DNA of 64,000 nucleotides from Hofstenia miamia. Taxonomy: Eukaryota; Xenacoelomorpha; Acoela; Hofsteniidae. This document shows positions 1-11,056 of this stretch, piece after piece (position 1 is the stretch's first letter; every line of letters begins with the position of its first letter). The notes under the pieces are model-generated. The model did not search any database, was not told the DNA's origin, and was given only the letters and a program-made list of their open reading frames with translations. Location: positions 1,048,452-1,112,451 of the forward strand of contig CABFPE010000149.1 in the NCBI GenBank assembly GCA_900660155.1, in the 5' to 3' direction. The position numbers were made by a program, and so were the translations under genes.

Positions 1-1491
1 AACCACCAATCTTCATTTGTTTTGTTAGAATAAGGGCTGCTCTCAGTGATGGTAATTATTTGCAACCTTGTACAGCTTGAGCTGCAAGATGCAACCTGCC
101 AATTCTACATTATAACTAAATTACTTTATAACTAAGATCCATAAACCACTTGCATTGTGGCCCCTAAAAGGTTTGAATTAAATTGTTACTTGTCAAATAG
201 CCATAGAATATATTAACTCATATATGGAGCTTTTTTTAAATTTGTTAGTGGGTACATGTGTCATAGAAATAAAGCCATTATCAGTGAATTAATAAATTTC
301 TGCTTCTAAAATAATAATGGATTATTGTGTAAACAAGTATTTATGTGTTTGCTAGTTGTTATGTACTGTCTTTGTGAATTTTTTTGTCATGTACTTTGGA
401 TGCAGAAAGGTAATTTTATATTTTCTAGACCATTGCAAGTACTAAATTATTTTTTCTATAGTTAGTAGTTACTAAGCCATAGTAAAATAGTATCACACTC
501 AGTTTATCAGTTTGTGATGAATTTTGTTAACTTAGAAATATTGGTTCAAAACCAGTTGGCTCAATTATTGTAATTTTTCACACATTTATATAAATGCATG
601 TTCTTTATACAACAATTTTATAATTTGTGTCTTTACCATGATGATAAACATTATTTTATTGTGATTCCATTATTTCTATAGTATCCATGAGTTCTCTATT
701 TAAAGCAATAGTTTGCAATATTTGAATTTGATAGATATTAGGGAAATAAGGAAATATTGTGAAGATTTTGGCAGGCATTGAACCTGCAAAATACTGTAAT
801 AAATAGATCTTTCCAGCAAAGTGAATTCTTTAATAAAAAATCTATTTATAATATGAGGAAATTGTGATGGCTTGTTTATTTAATTGATTCACATTTGTTG
901 AAACTACCACAAACAAAATTAAAAAATTTTCATAGTTTAATATTTTTTTAAATATCAATGAACACAGTCCCATGACAATTTTTATTGTAAACTTTATGAT
1001 AACTTTATTTTTGGTTTTGTAAAAATTTTTTATTATTTTAGTGAATTTAAAATCTATTTTCAATACAAAATTTTAAAAAATATTATTAAGATTTTTCAAA
1101 TTAGTTTTATAGATTTTCAAAAGGTTGCTTTTCAAACCTTTTGACAAGAATCCTTGCAAAAATTCAGGGATTTATTGTGGATGATGAAAATGGATATTAT
1201 GGATAAACCTTGAAAATTCATTTACATTTTACTCTATTCCATTGATATCTGTGATCCATACTGTATATTTTTTTGAGATTTTGCCATGGTCATTAAGTAT
1301 ACTGGGATTTCTGGGTTTTTGATAATATAAATTTTTTTGAGCATTGAGTACTAATTCTCAGTAAATATTGATGTTTCTACATTGATTAAAGACTGGCAAA
1401 TGTGTTTCTGACATTAAATTTCTAGATTTAGAAGCCCTTTCACTGTTATTCAGTGAATTAAATGTGAAAACTCAAATTTGCAAGATTTCTT
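1..1491. other. AT-rich intergenic DNA, no gene seen
   Basis: This stretch is AT-rich with many homopolymer runs. The only short reading frame (842-1063, minus) is a low-complexity K/I/N/F string without recognisable domain. I see no RNA gene, repeat array or splice-like exon. It ends at the TTAA target site of the piggyBac element. Confidence 0.5.
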
Positions 1492-1495
1492 TTAA

Positions 1496-1510
1496 CCTGA
1501 ATTGGGACAC
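1496..1510 (+). repeat. piggyBac left terminal inverted repeat
   Basis: CCTGAATTGGGACAC directly follows TTAA (1492-1495). It matches the reverse complement of 4090-4104 at 14 of 15 bases. Confidence 0.9.
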
Positions 1511-1863
1511 TGGCACTTATAAGTGATATACCTAAGAAGGCCATTCCCAAAAGACAAAATGTCAAAAAACTTTATGATTTATGAATTTCATTACTAAAAT
1601 ATAGTAGAAATTTATTTCCTGCCAATTAAATGAGTGATTCTGTGCCCACCACAAAAAAATTGCCATGCAAAACTTAGAATATAAATAATTTTGAATTTTT
1701 ATCTTACAAGTTAATGTACCTATTCTTTTTCACCACAGATCTACTGTGTAAATGTTCATCATCTTTATAAAATATATTTAGTAAATTATGTTAGTTTGTC
1801 TATTAAATGACGGATTTTTTATAAAAAAAATTAGTTCGATCTAAAATAAAACCCAATTTTTAG

Positions 1864-1923
1864 GTTTGTCACTTATAAGTCCCTTTGGTCCATTGGAGAG
1901 TTTGTCACTTATTTGTGACAAAC
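1864..1923. repeat. left subterminal palindromic repeats of piggyBac element
   Basis: Two copies of a motif built on TTTGTCACTTATAAGTGACA lie here. One is a half-decayed copy at 1864-1880; the other, at 1900-1923, has centre TTATTTG instead of TTATAAG. A shorter relative, CACTTATAAGTG, lies at 1514-1525 just inside the left end. The same palindrome recurs near the right end, so these are probably protein-binding sites of the element (inference). Confidence 0.75.
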
Positions 1924-2127
1924 AATTTTTTTAATTATAATTAGCATGCGCAACAGGTGAATCTTGCGTGCACTGCAGGATACCAATCAGGACCGTAATT
2001 TAATCATTTCGCGCGCGCAGCATGAAACCCGGCAAAATGTAGGGGTTAATTATCATGAAAAGGAGCGACGCGCGGTAATACAATAAGTAAACACCATCAA
2101 GTATTTACCCAACTGTTTGCAAACAAC

Positions 2128-2135
2128 TATATAAG
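2128..2135 (+). promoter_or_regulatory. TATA box of the piggyBac transposase gene
   Basis: TATATAAG stands 50 bp before the ATG at 2178, as expected for a core promoter with transcription starting near 2155-2160. The upstream 150 bp are CpG-rich. Confidence 0.6.
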
Positions 2136-2177
2136 GGACAGGAACCTCTTTACATTCTTTACAACAGAATACTCTAA

Positions 2178-3880
2178 ATGGCATTCCAGGTTGGAGATAA
2201 ATGTCAAGTCTTTTGGCAACCTGGTAGAGGTGAATATGGCCATTATTATAGCGGTACAATTCTGGATATTGGCAAGGATACTTATCGTGTTCATTATAAT
2301 GAGTTCTCGAACGAGTACGATGAAGACGTAAAAAAGTCATGGGTAAAGAAGCTCCCAAAAACATCCAAACGAAAAGCATTAGAGATCATTGATTCATTAT
2401 ATAATGAAGAAATAGCTACAACATCAGATAATGTAATTACTACTGATACAGCTCCAAAAGAAAATCCTCTTCAATCAGATATTCCTTCGCTTGATCAATG
2501 CAATACTGCTCCTCCGTTCAGACTAAGAGAAAGAAACCAACACGTATTCTACATAGAAGACGATGATGATGATGAAGATAGTGATGACAACGAGAATAGT
2601 GATCAAGAACTGGAAGGGTTTGAAGAATTAGATGAAAACAACAATGAGAATGATAGTGATTCTTAAAACAATGGTGTGGAAAACCTGACAGAAATTCGTT
2701 GGCAGATTACCAGAGATACAACCAATTGCAATGTGTTTCCTTATCAAGGCAGTTTTCCAAATGCTACAGAATTGAAGACACTTAGTGAATACTTTCAGAG
2801 TTACTTTAGTGATACATTTTTGCAGTCAGTCTGTGAAAATTCAATGGAATATGCATTTACTAAAAACGCTAATTCATCCTTGAGGATCACCACTTCATAT
2901 CTACAACAGTACATGGGAGTTATAATTTGTATGGGATTGATATGGACTGGTGCAGTGCACCATTATTGGAAAACTGGATTACATGTAAATCAAGTAGCTG
3001 ATCAGGGATGGTTGTAGTTCACATGTCAGTTCATATTCCCCACAATGTCAATCATAAACTTTTTTATGACAATTGACTTAATTCATTGTATCTACAAGTG
3101 TATTTGGCTAAGTGTGGTATTCAGTCAATTGGAACTCTTCACATGAATAGAGCACATGGTCTAGAATTTCCACCACTACATCAACTGAAACAGAATGGCC
3201 ACAGAAGTTACTTTTCAAAAGAATGTATAATTGATGGAATCAATCTATATGCAGTCCAATGGTTTGATAACTGAGCAGTCATGATGCTGAGCACTTTTTC
3301 ATCTGTTGAACCTATTGGTGAAGTATCTCGCTATGATAAATCAAAACACACCACTACAAAACTGCCAGCCCCAAAGGTCATTCTAGATTATAATACTCAT
3401 ATGGGATTTGTTGATGAAGTAAATTCTTATTTGGCACTGTTCTGACCATCAATTTGATCAGTGCTTTGATTCTATGTGAAAATATTCTATCACTTCATTA
3501 ATTTATCTGTTGTGAACTCATGGCTTTTATATCACAGAGATTGTAACGACATTGGAATGCAGAAATCGGAAATGTTGCCACTTTATGACTTCAAAGGTTC
3601 CATTGCTCAAAACCTCTCTGTAGGAGTAAAGCAGAAATGTGGCAGAAGGTCTTCTCTTGAAGAAGCTTTATTGGTGAAAAAAATGTGTGGTGGTCCTAAA
3701 ACAGTGATGCCCATAAAAGACATTCATCTGGACAATATTGGACACTACCCCATTGCAGCAAGCTGTGGTTGTTGTAAATACCCTGCATGCAGTGCCAATC
3801 CCATTGTTAAATGTTGTAAATGTAATCTTCATTTGTGTGTTTCATTTTTAGATTGTTTTAGAAAGTTTCATACGGAATAA
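2178..3880 (+). pseudogene. Tudor-like/piggyBac fusion transposase, broken
   Basis: The reading frame opens at 2178 with a roughly 60-residue domain (GDKCQVFW, YYSGTI, YRVHYNEF) resembling a Tudor or Tudor-knot fold. It continues through a long Asp/Glu-rich linker (2559-2663) to a TAA at 2664-2666, and resumes in the same frame with the N-terminal piggyBac domain (MGVIICMGLIWTG). Near 3005 an internal deletion removes roughly 150-200 residues, including the region of the first catalytic Asp, and shifts the frame. The later part keeps KLFYDN (second Asp region), GIQSIGTLHMNRAHG, QWFDN (third Asp region), YNTHMGFVDE, and a C-terminal Cys-rich zinc-binding tail (CGCCKYPAC, CCKCNLHLC; 3767-3860). 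TGA stops lie at 3074, 3272 and 3442. Family motifs make the piggyBac call secure; the Tudor-like call is by eye. Confidence 0.85.
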
Positions 3881-3915
3881 ATAGTTCTTGTTGCAAGATT
3901 TTATGTTCTTATGTA

Positions 3916-3975
3916 GTTTGTCACTTATAAGTGACAAACCTTCAAGTAGGACAAAGTCACTTATAAGTGACAAAC
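3916..3975. repeat. right subterminal palindromes of piggyBac element
   Basis: A perfect 24-bp palindrome (3916-3939, core GTCACTTATAAGTGAC) is followed 16 bp later by a second copy of the core and right arm (3956-3975). They mirror those near the left end. Confidence 0.8.
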
Positions 3976-4089
3976 AGTGTCTATGCCTCCAGATAAAATT
4001 TTTTTAGAATTTTAAAGACGTTATATATTAAAGCTATAATGAGGACACATTTAAAATAAAAAATGAAAAAAATGCACTTTGCAGCTATT

Positions 4090-4104
4090 GTGTCCCAATC
4101 CAGG
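4090..4104 (-). repeat. piggyBac right terminal inverted repeat
   Basis: GTGTCCCAATCCAGG is immediately followed by TTAA (4105-4108). It is the inverted partner of 1496-1510. Confidence 0.9.
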
Positions 4105-4108
4105 TTAA

Positions 4109-4941
4109 AAATATTATTATTATGATTCTACAGGTCTCAAAATATTTAAATATGTTAATCTTTAGTATTACAAGTCAATCTAGGGTTGTATTGTAAAATT
4201 TTGTTGAGTACATTTGTAGTTTTTTTTGTTCCTTAGCTCTAAGAAATTTGATATTCAACCCAAAAGTTGAATGTGCAGGCTATGATATTTTGGGTTTCAT
4301 TTATATTTTGAAGTAAATTATCAAAATCTAGTGTAAATATATATAATATTTCTTAATCTATTTTTTATAAATTTCAAACCATTTCAAAATTAGTTTAATG
4401 CAAATACATTTTACTTAAGAAGTTTTCCTGAAAACCCTATATAAAATATGCAATTACTAGCACAAATCCAATCAGTGTTTGAAGTATTTCCTAGTGACTT
4501 GAAAATTTGTAATGGCCATGTTTTTCAATGAGAGTTATCTTTATAAGTCTATATTATTCATATAAAATTCAGCCAATATATAGTGACCTTACAGTCCTCA
4601 CCTGCTTTAGCTTTAGTCTTTTCTGCTGTATATAGTTCTTTGTAGAATATTACTTCTCAGGTCTCAAGCTTCATATTGTCTCTTGCCTGTTTTGCCCTTG
4701 CCTTATACTTTCTCAGCTTCTGCAACTAAACTCTGCTTAAACTCTCCTTTTTCTGTTTCTATAGTCTTCCCCTTAACCACCCTGCACCTATCCTGTACTG
4801 CCTTATATCTATAACAATTTAATGCCACCTTGTGTATTTATTAGCTTAGTTAAACAGGTCTATTTTTTCCATTTCCAATTAAATCCTGCTAAATTGCTTA
4901 GCATAATACAATATTTATGTCATATTAATTACATTTTTATT
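4109..4941. other. AT-rich DNA with a pyrimidine-rich stretch
   Basis: No gene was recognised. From about 4590 to 4810 the + strand is strongly C/T-rich. The complementary strand reads as short Lys/Glu/Gln-rich fragments broken by stops, which I cannot assign. Confidence 0.4.
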
Positions 4942-4973
4942 GGACATCTAGTTAGCAAAACATCTATTTAGTT
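4942..4973. repeat. 16-bp minisatellite, two units
   Basis: Two adjacent 16-mers, GGACATCTAGTTAGCA and AAACATCTATTTAGTT, belong to the same family as the array at 5280-5359. Confidence 0.6.
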
Positions 4974-5279
4974 ATAGGCTTTTCAAGTACCCAGAAAGTT
5001 AAGAACCCAAAGTCAAATAAGCTTACAAAACTTAATCAGAAAAATCAGAAGAGAAATCATCAAAACTCAAACTTGGTTGAATATCCACTCAAAGATACCT
5101 TAACTATCAAATTATTTTAAATTTCCATTTCTTTATCAATTGTAATTATTGTAAAATAAATATTTTGTTTCCTAAAAACTCAAAATTAATAAACTCAGAA
5201 TTTTATTTAAATAAATACTTGAACTCAAACACAAAATGTAAAAACTTGAACTTGGAGTGAATAACTCAAACTTTACTTA

Positions 5280-5359
5280 AAAACCCTACTTAGTTAAATG
5301 TCTGGTTAGTGAAACATCTGGTTAATAAAAGATTCAATTAGCAAAACACCTGTTTCCCT
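5280..5359. repeat. 16-bp minisatellite, about five units
   Basis: Degenerate 16-bp units run head to tail: AAATGTCTGGTTAGTG, AAACATCTGGTTAATA, AAAGATTCAATTAGCA and AAACACCTGTTTCCCT, preceded by a weaker unit from 5280. The consensus is close to AAACATCTGGTTAGCA. The 300 bp between this and the 4942 units contain looser AAACTCAAACTT-like motifs. Confidence 0.65.
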
Positions 5360-6282
5360 TTATGCAGACACCCTTGCTGAGTTTATTTGTCTTGATAACA
5401 GGAGATGAGATGATGTTTTGCTTATATTGTCAAATACTAGTTGTGTAATTAATGGTGTAGGAGTGGTAACAGAGCCATTATAATAGGCACTGCTTAAATA
5501 GCTTTCATATAATTTATCCTTTGTCTTTTAAAGGTGCATAATGTATGTAGTTATGATATTATAATATACAAAATGAGAAGTAATGATGCTTAGGAATATA
5601 ATGTAAAATATCAAACTATAAAATTTTGTCAAATAGCTATCACAATATTTTCATGTGATTGCTTATTACAAATAGTTGCTCAACTAAACACTGCATTTGT
5701 TCAAAATTTCAATGTATGCTATTCAATTAGTACTGATTATCATGAGCTTTAGAAAATTCAATGCTGGATTTATTTAAAGAATGCCAATATAATAGTGAAG
5801 TTTTTTATTTTTTTTCATTTTATTGTTTTTAGTTTATGTGGTAACATTTAGTGGATCCATTTAAGTTTGATATTTAATTAGTTATGTTGAATTTTAAGTT
5901 CAACTTTTACATGTTAATACACAATAATTAGTACAATATTTTTTTAATAAATTTCCAATATTCAAAGTTATGAATAAAATTAGCATTAATCTATGGTCTA
6001 CTTAACAAGCTTATTAAACTGAAAAGAAAATAATTTTAAATGCCTTCTTACATTGCAATAATCTTTAAACCATTTTGCATTTATCTTATTTTCAACTTTT
6101 TGTTTTGTATAGTTCTGAGACAAATTTGAATATTCAAAAGCATTTCAATAAATAGAAATTATTTTATAAATTTCTTTCTATCAAAATGGTTACATTACTT
6201 GCAGTAGTGACTTATGATTTATTGAGAATTTTGCTGTATAACTGTTTTTCTCAAATGAATGTAAAATATATTGGATCAATTT
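5360..6282. other. AT-rich DNA, nothing recognised
   Basis: No coding, RNA or repeat structure is visible. The right side ends in the flank of the Merlin-like element, where a 29-bp sequence (6244-6272) recurs on the far side of that element. Confidence 0.4.
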
Positions 6283-6339
6283 CAGTTTAGGACACTTTTT
6301 AAAAAAATTCTGATGACTCATCCAAACAACTTTTCTAGG

Positions 6340-6390
6340 TCAACTTTTTACGAGGAACAATCTGACACCTTCAAAATTGTGAAAAAATCA
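6340..6390 (+). repeat. Merlin element left inverted repeat (51 bp)
   Basis: It starts TCAACTTTTTACGAGGAACA and ends GTGAAAAAATCA. It matches the reverse complement of 7280-7330 at 50 of 51 bases by eye. Confidence 0.85.
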
Positions 6391-6484
6391 ATAGTTGAGT
6401 CACTATAGCACATTTTTATTTTACTGATATAAAAACAATTTAGTGCTGTGACAACAGTTTTTTCAAACTCTAGAACATTGTAAA

Positions 6485-7012
6485 TTATACATACTGCAAA
6501 AAATTGAACCAATTGCAAACTGTGGTAGGTGAGACCAATACCTCATGAGCAATATATTTTGATTGAAGATCATTACTGTGATAATAAATTATCCAAAAGT
6601 ATTTTTTTAATTTCTTACTGTGATTGTGAAAAAAACTTCCATTCCTCACAGATTGAAAGTGATAGTGTCTGCATTTCCATTTATAACCATCAACTTTGCA
6701 CTGGTTGCCAACCAAAAACATTTGATCACTACAACATTTGCATTGATGAATGCCACAATTATGATTTCGCCTATTGAGGATTGTGCAAGAGCTGCGAACT
6801 TGTGAATTTTTCATCAAGCAGAACTTTGCACACCACTGCAAAATGCCCAGTTGTGTATTGCCCCAATCTCCATAAATGACTATTAAATTAGTTGCTGGAA
6901 GTAAACTAATAACATGGTGCAGCAAAATGTTGTTAAGAATTTGAAATAACATGATTAATAATTTTTGAATTGTAAACTGATCTTTTATACTATTAAAATA
7001 ATTTACAAACAA
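6485..7012 (-). pseudogene. Merlin transposase, N-terminal half only
   Basis: This is a 175-residue antisense frame. It shows a Cys cluster (C86, C91, C93, C94 and C114) of the zinc-ribbon type, DGYKWKCR (108-115), SVRNGSFF (121-128) and a helix-turn-helix-like end SPTTVCNWFNFL (161-172). This is the order seen at the N-terminus of Merlin and IS1595/IS1016-group transposases. Those proteins continue with a DDE/DDN catalytic domain, but here the frame stops after the HTH and the remaining sequence to the inverted repeat shows none of it. The first 80 residues are not recognised and the real start may lie inside. A secure family motif, but a non-functional remnant. Confidence 0.7.
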
Positions 7013-7279
7013 CCTTTAATGTTTCAATTTAATTACAGCTATAACTTAGTTTTTAATTGGTAGGAATCTATGACGTAACAACCCGAAATCATGCAGATTA
7101 TAGCCTTGTCATATAAAATTTTTTCTTATAATTTTACTCTAATTACTATATGTTTACCAGTATTATATTAATTATTTTACTGAAAACTATTAAATATACT
7201 TACTAAAGTATAATTTACAATGTTCTACAGTTTCAAAAAAACTTGTCACAGCTCCAAATTGTTTATATAGTTAAAATAA

Positions 7280-7330
7280 TGATTTTTTCACAATTTTGAG
7301 GGTGTCAGATTGTTCCTCGTAAAAAGTTGA
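7280..7330 (-). repeat. Merlin element right inverted repeat (51 bp)
   Basis: Inverted partner of 6340-6390. The single difference is an internal T/C. Confidence 0.85.
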
Positions 7331-7386
7331 ATTATTATAAAGTGTGCTAAACTGGAAGTTTTTCTCAATTGAATGTAAAATATATT

Positions 7387-8503
7387 TTCAAACTCGTTAA
7401 GAAATGACAGAAATTTAATGTTAAATTTGCCTAAAATTTAATTTAAATATTTATTTGAACTTCATTCCCTCCATCTTTGCACAAAAATGATTTTATCTGT
7501 AGTATTGTATATATAATATTCAGAAAAATCGAGTTTGAATCGAAGGGTCACTTTATGACCCAAAGCCTCGAATATAACACTTCACAAATTTGGTAATATA
7601 CTTACATGTAAATAAATATAATTCTTATTGTGTAGCAGTTATACTTTTTAAATAAACTCAATATTGACAAAACACAAATATATTTTGTACTTTTAAAACT
7701 TTTGCAGAATTTTCTAAAGGTTTTGAGAAAGTTTAAAAATTTTTTACTTGTACTTGTAGAATGATGGGCTTCAAATTTTCAAGACTAGTTTAAACGCCAA
7801 GCCTGTTATGGAAGTTGCAAGCTAGTTCAGACAAAATTATAATACATTTAGAAAGGTTGAAGCGTGGAACCCCTGTATGCCTATTATTAGGCCTTTCAAA
7901 TGCACCTTTTCCATTCTAATTTAAGATTCGTATAGCATTGAAGATTCTCTTGGTGTTAAAAAATAATATTGAAGGAGACAATTGAAGTTAAATTATTGAT
8001 ATTGAAGTGATAATATTATGACCTTTCTCCATTAAAAATATACGGGCATTGTGATACCTTGAAACAGAATAGCATGTTTACCCATTCATAAAATATGCTC
8101 GAATTGAGGTTTTTCAAATGCTAATTACGGTTTCTCAAATGGAATTGGAAAAGGTATAGTGAACATTACTCTACTTATTTTTAATTATATTCAAGAACAA
8201 ATAAAACTTGAAAAATCTTTAGTTCTACAACACAATTTTTAGCCTAATTTCTTGTTTCTGTATATTAGCATTAATCAGTTTAATTCGTTAACATTTGTAA
8301 AATAGTTTTGTGTAAGTTTCAAGTGGAAATGTACAATGTAGCCTGTTTGACATCTTGCATGACTCATTCATAGTTATCTAAATTCTAAAATTGCTCCATA
8401 TAATATCAAAGAAATTTGGAAATTTCTGTGCTGCATTTTTGTATGATTTTTTTGTACTAATTTTAATAATATTTGTTTTCCATTAAATTTTACCTCTTCC
8501 GCC
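7387..8503. other. AT-rich DNA, nothing recognised
   Basis: No gene was seen. A short hairpin, GGGTCA-CTTTA-TGACCC, lies near 7545-7561. Just beyond the right edge, an ATG in a favourable context (GCCATGG, 8504) is followed directly by GTGAGT, which could equally be a splice donor. Confidence 0.35.
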
Positions 8504-9660
8504 ATGGTGAGTTCGGCTGAATTGTCGGCTTTTCGGAAGGAAATAAGAATTCTATCTTGTATATTTTCATATTCATTTTTTCGAAAACTGGCCTTATTTA
8601 CCGATACCTTAGAAATTCACTTTTTCGAAATCCTAATCCAAAATATTTCTTACAAAACTTCGCACTTCTATGTAAATATTTTTTGTGAAAAATTTTTTGA
8701 ATTGTTTAACACACAATTTTAAAATAACAGTTTACAAAATGTTAATATCTATTGTAACATCAGTTGGTAGTTGTTGTTATTTATCGGCCAGATCACGCGC
8801 TTTTCGTGTTGACAAGTTGTTTTCATGTTTGTAAATATTGTAAATACGCATTGTATATAAGACACCCACGCATCTGTAAATGGAGAAATAGTTTAACCAT
8901 GTTATCTTGTTTGCTAAAATCACTGTCGCTCTAGTATATGTTCACCTCAGCGATCTTCTGCTTTGACACTAAGTCCTCTGGCAAAGTTCTCTCTAGATTC
9001 AAACCAGTGATTCTACACTATCTAAATTATCTGTGTAATTTTGCACTAGTAACTGAGCTACTGAAATCATCAAAGTATGTATCTCACCTCGTTCGAATTA
9101 TAAAATTCTGCACCCTGTTAAAGAACCTCATTTCTGAATATGTAACTGTCCTTCAGATTTCTGTACAGTAATAAGGAAGTTGCTCTTCCAAGCAGTTGCG
9201 CACACGTAGAGCAACATTGGAACAGTCATTAACCCTTTGCAATTTTAACTCCCCCTACTTTCCTCAGTATTTGCACTCACATCAACATGAAAGATTTCGT
9301 AATCATAGTATAACTAAATAATTTAATGCCGCAATACGCAGTACCTATTTATCGGAGAGTTGTTTTTGGAATGGGAAGTCTATCGTCTGCATCATTCACC
9401 TATGCAAGTACATATTCTTGTGGTGGACAGTGTTTCGGATATATTCACTTCTCATGGATAATGAAAATTCTTTCTTTCGCCCTCTTTCATGCATTTCTAA
9501 CATATCACGTGAACACTTTCCTGTTTTTTCTCATCCGTCAATTCATATAAAACCCACTTACAACAATGGAATTTTTTTCGCATTTTTAAGTACTGGGCTT
9601 ATGAATGCCGATCAATCGTTCTATGCTTGCACAGGACAATGTTGGATTATTGCCAAATAG
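8504..9660 (+). other. short unassigned ORFs; possible solo LTR
   Basis: Frames at 8504-8722, 8938-9171, 9326-9550 and 9418-9660 are 70-80 codons long and hydrophobic or mixed, with no family I recognise. From 8753 the sequence begins TGTAACATCAG, is richer in CpG than its surroundings, and contains TGTATATAAGAC (8853-8864), a TATA-like box. That pattern is typical of LTR promoters of Ty3-type elements, but I found no second copy or target duplication. Treat as a hint only. Confidence 0.25.
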
Positions 9661-11035
9661 TTCCTTAATAGGGCTACATTACCTTATCTGTATATTCTCT
9701 TCCGTCCACCATTAAACTTGAGCAACTCTTGTTTGGTTGATCTTATTTTCTTAACCCCATTTTGACACAAGTAGACGACAACTTTCTCCAATGTCTCTAA
9801 AAAAATAGGATTCCCTTTGTTGAGTAAAATTACTAAAAATGTATTAATAGTAATGAGTTAATGTAGCAATGGCTGAAGTACTTAATACGAAATCAATGAA
9901 ATTCTATTGAAAGTCGAGAAGACACTTTACATATAGAATTAAGATCAAATTATCCAAAAATCGATGAAGCAATATATATATATACATACATTTAAATTTT
10001 ACATAAGAAGGTATATATACATTAAAGTTTTTGTGGAGAATCTTAAAAATCTTTGCAATTTTAAAAGATATGATTTGATTTTGCGTAAATTGCAAATTAT
10101 ACTTTTTTATTAATATAAAAAATAGTTGAACCACAACCCATTGAAAACATTCTAGGACTGTGTCTGGAAATCACAAATATGGTCTAACTGTTGAAGGGCC
10201 ATTAAATTAGTTTAAAGACTTCCTACAACCACACATATTATTGGGAGATTTATGGCTCAATGAGAATGAAACTTAAAATACACTGTATTGTGATCATTGT
10301 TGAAGAATTTTAACTCTAATTGAGCGTATTGCTTTCCTTTCATTATAAAGAGCAATTGATAAAATAATGTTATGAAGACGCTCAAAAACATCCTATTCAA
10401 AATATACACAAGGATTTCATACACGATCTTCCCTGGCTTCAACTTTCTGAAAGAATTGGATAACTTACAAAAAAGCTAAGCTTCAAGATAGACTGATTTT
10501 CCTGTTACTCTCAGTACTATAGTTTTCTATTACCAGATAATTGGCCTCATCTGCAGCAAGTTTTGTGATTCATCTCCAATACTTGGGCCTCTGGCTGGTT
10601 TTAATTCAAAGTTTTGCTGCTAGCATATATCTAAAGCTTTGTAGCACACTTTTGTTTTATCCAAAAGCCAAAGAATACTAAAATGTTATTTGAGCATAGA
10701 ACTTGCTGTTGTATTGAGATTTTTAGGTAAAATCAAGCAGCTCAGAAGGCTATTAAGATCATAGAAAATATAGCAGCGTCAAGATACTAATACACTACTT
10801 TAAATAAATAGTAAATTTGCTGCAATTTCACAAAATTACATTTAAAAGCTGGCATTTATTTTTGTTTATAAAATAAGTATGCATAGAATTACTATAAAAT
10901 CCAAAAATGGAGAGGCCATGACGTTTTCTACGTTTAGTGCTTTCTTTGGTATTTTTAAGCATATTTTATGATTTCTCCACGTTTGGGAGCCCAATCTTTT
11001 GCAAATTTACTAAAAACCTATTTTACGAATAACCC
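9661..11035. other. AT-rich DNA, nothing recognised
   Basis: No gene or repeat family was identified. There is a small (TA)n run at about 9971-9985. Confidence 0.35.
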
Positions 11036-11056
11036 TATACATACATACATACATAC
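11036..11056. repeat. (CATA)n microsatellite
   Basis: Five CATA units stop exactly at the mariner-like element. More CATA units resume on its other side (11646-11672), so the element probably inserted into the microsatellite at a TA. Confidence 0.7.

Larger units (their letters stand above)
1496..4104 (+). mobile_element. piggyBac-family DNA transposon, complete ends, inactive
   Basis: The element is bounded by the family's signature TTAA target duplication (1492-1495 and 4105-4108). It has 15-bp terminal inverted repeats, CCTGAATTGGGACAC on the left and, reverse-complemented, CCTGGATTGGGACAC on the right, differing at one base. Length is 2609 bp. It encloses a TATA box, a decayed transposase gene and internal palindromic repeats near both ends. 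The stretch around 1930-2080 is unusually rich in CpG (runs of CGCGCG) compared with its surroundings. piggyBac elements move by cut-and-paste at TTAA. This copy has complete ends but cannot make its own transposase, so it could only be mobilised in trans. Confidence 0.9.
6283..7354 (-). mobile_element. Merlin-type DNA transposon, truncated
   Basis: A 51-bp inverted repeat (6340-6390 with 7280-7330, one mismatch) brackets an antisense transposase fragment of the Merlin/IS1016-like group. Weaker inverted similarity (CAGTTTAG at 6283 against CTAAACTG ending 7354) suggests that the true ends lie further out. A convincing 8-9 bp target duplication was not found. Instead, a 29-bp direct repeat (6244-6272 and 7358-7386, one mismatch) flanks the whole unit. 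The element lacks the catalytic half of its transposase. Confidence 0.65.

Noticed and set aside
2053-2379. 108-codon antisense ORF
   Set aside because: It is the complement of the promoter and Tudor-like start of the piggyBac gene, which has family evidence on the + strand.
6529-6805. Two + strand ORFs with several Cys and His codons
   Set aside because: They are shadows of the antisense Merlin transposase frame, whose motifs fit a known family.
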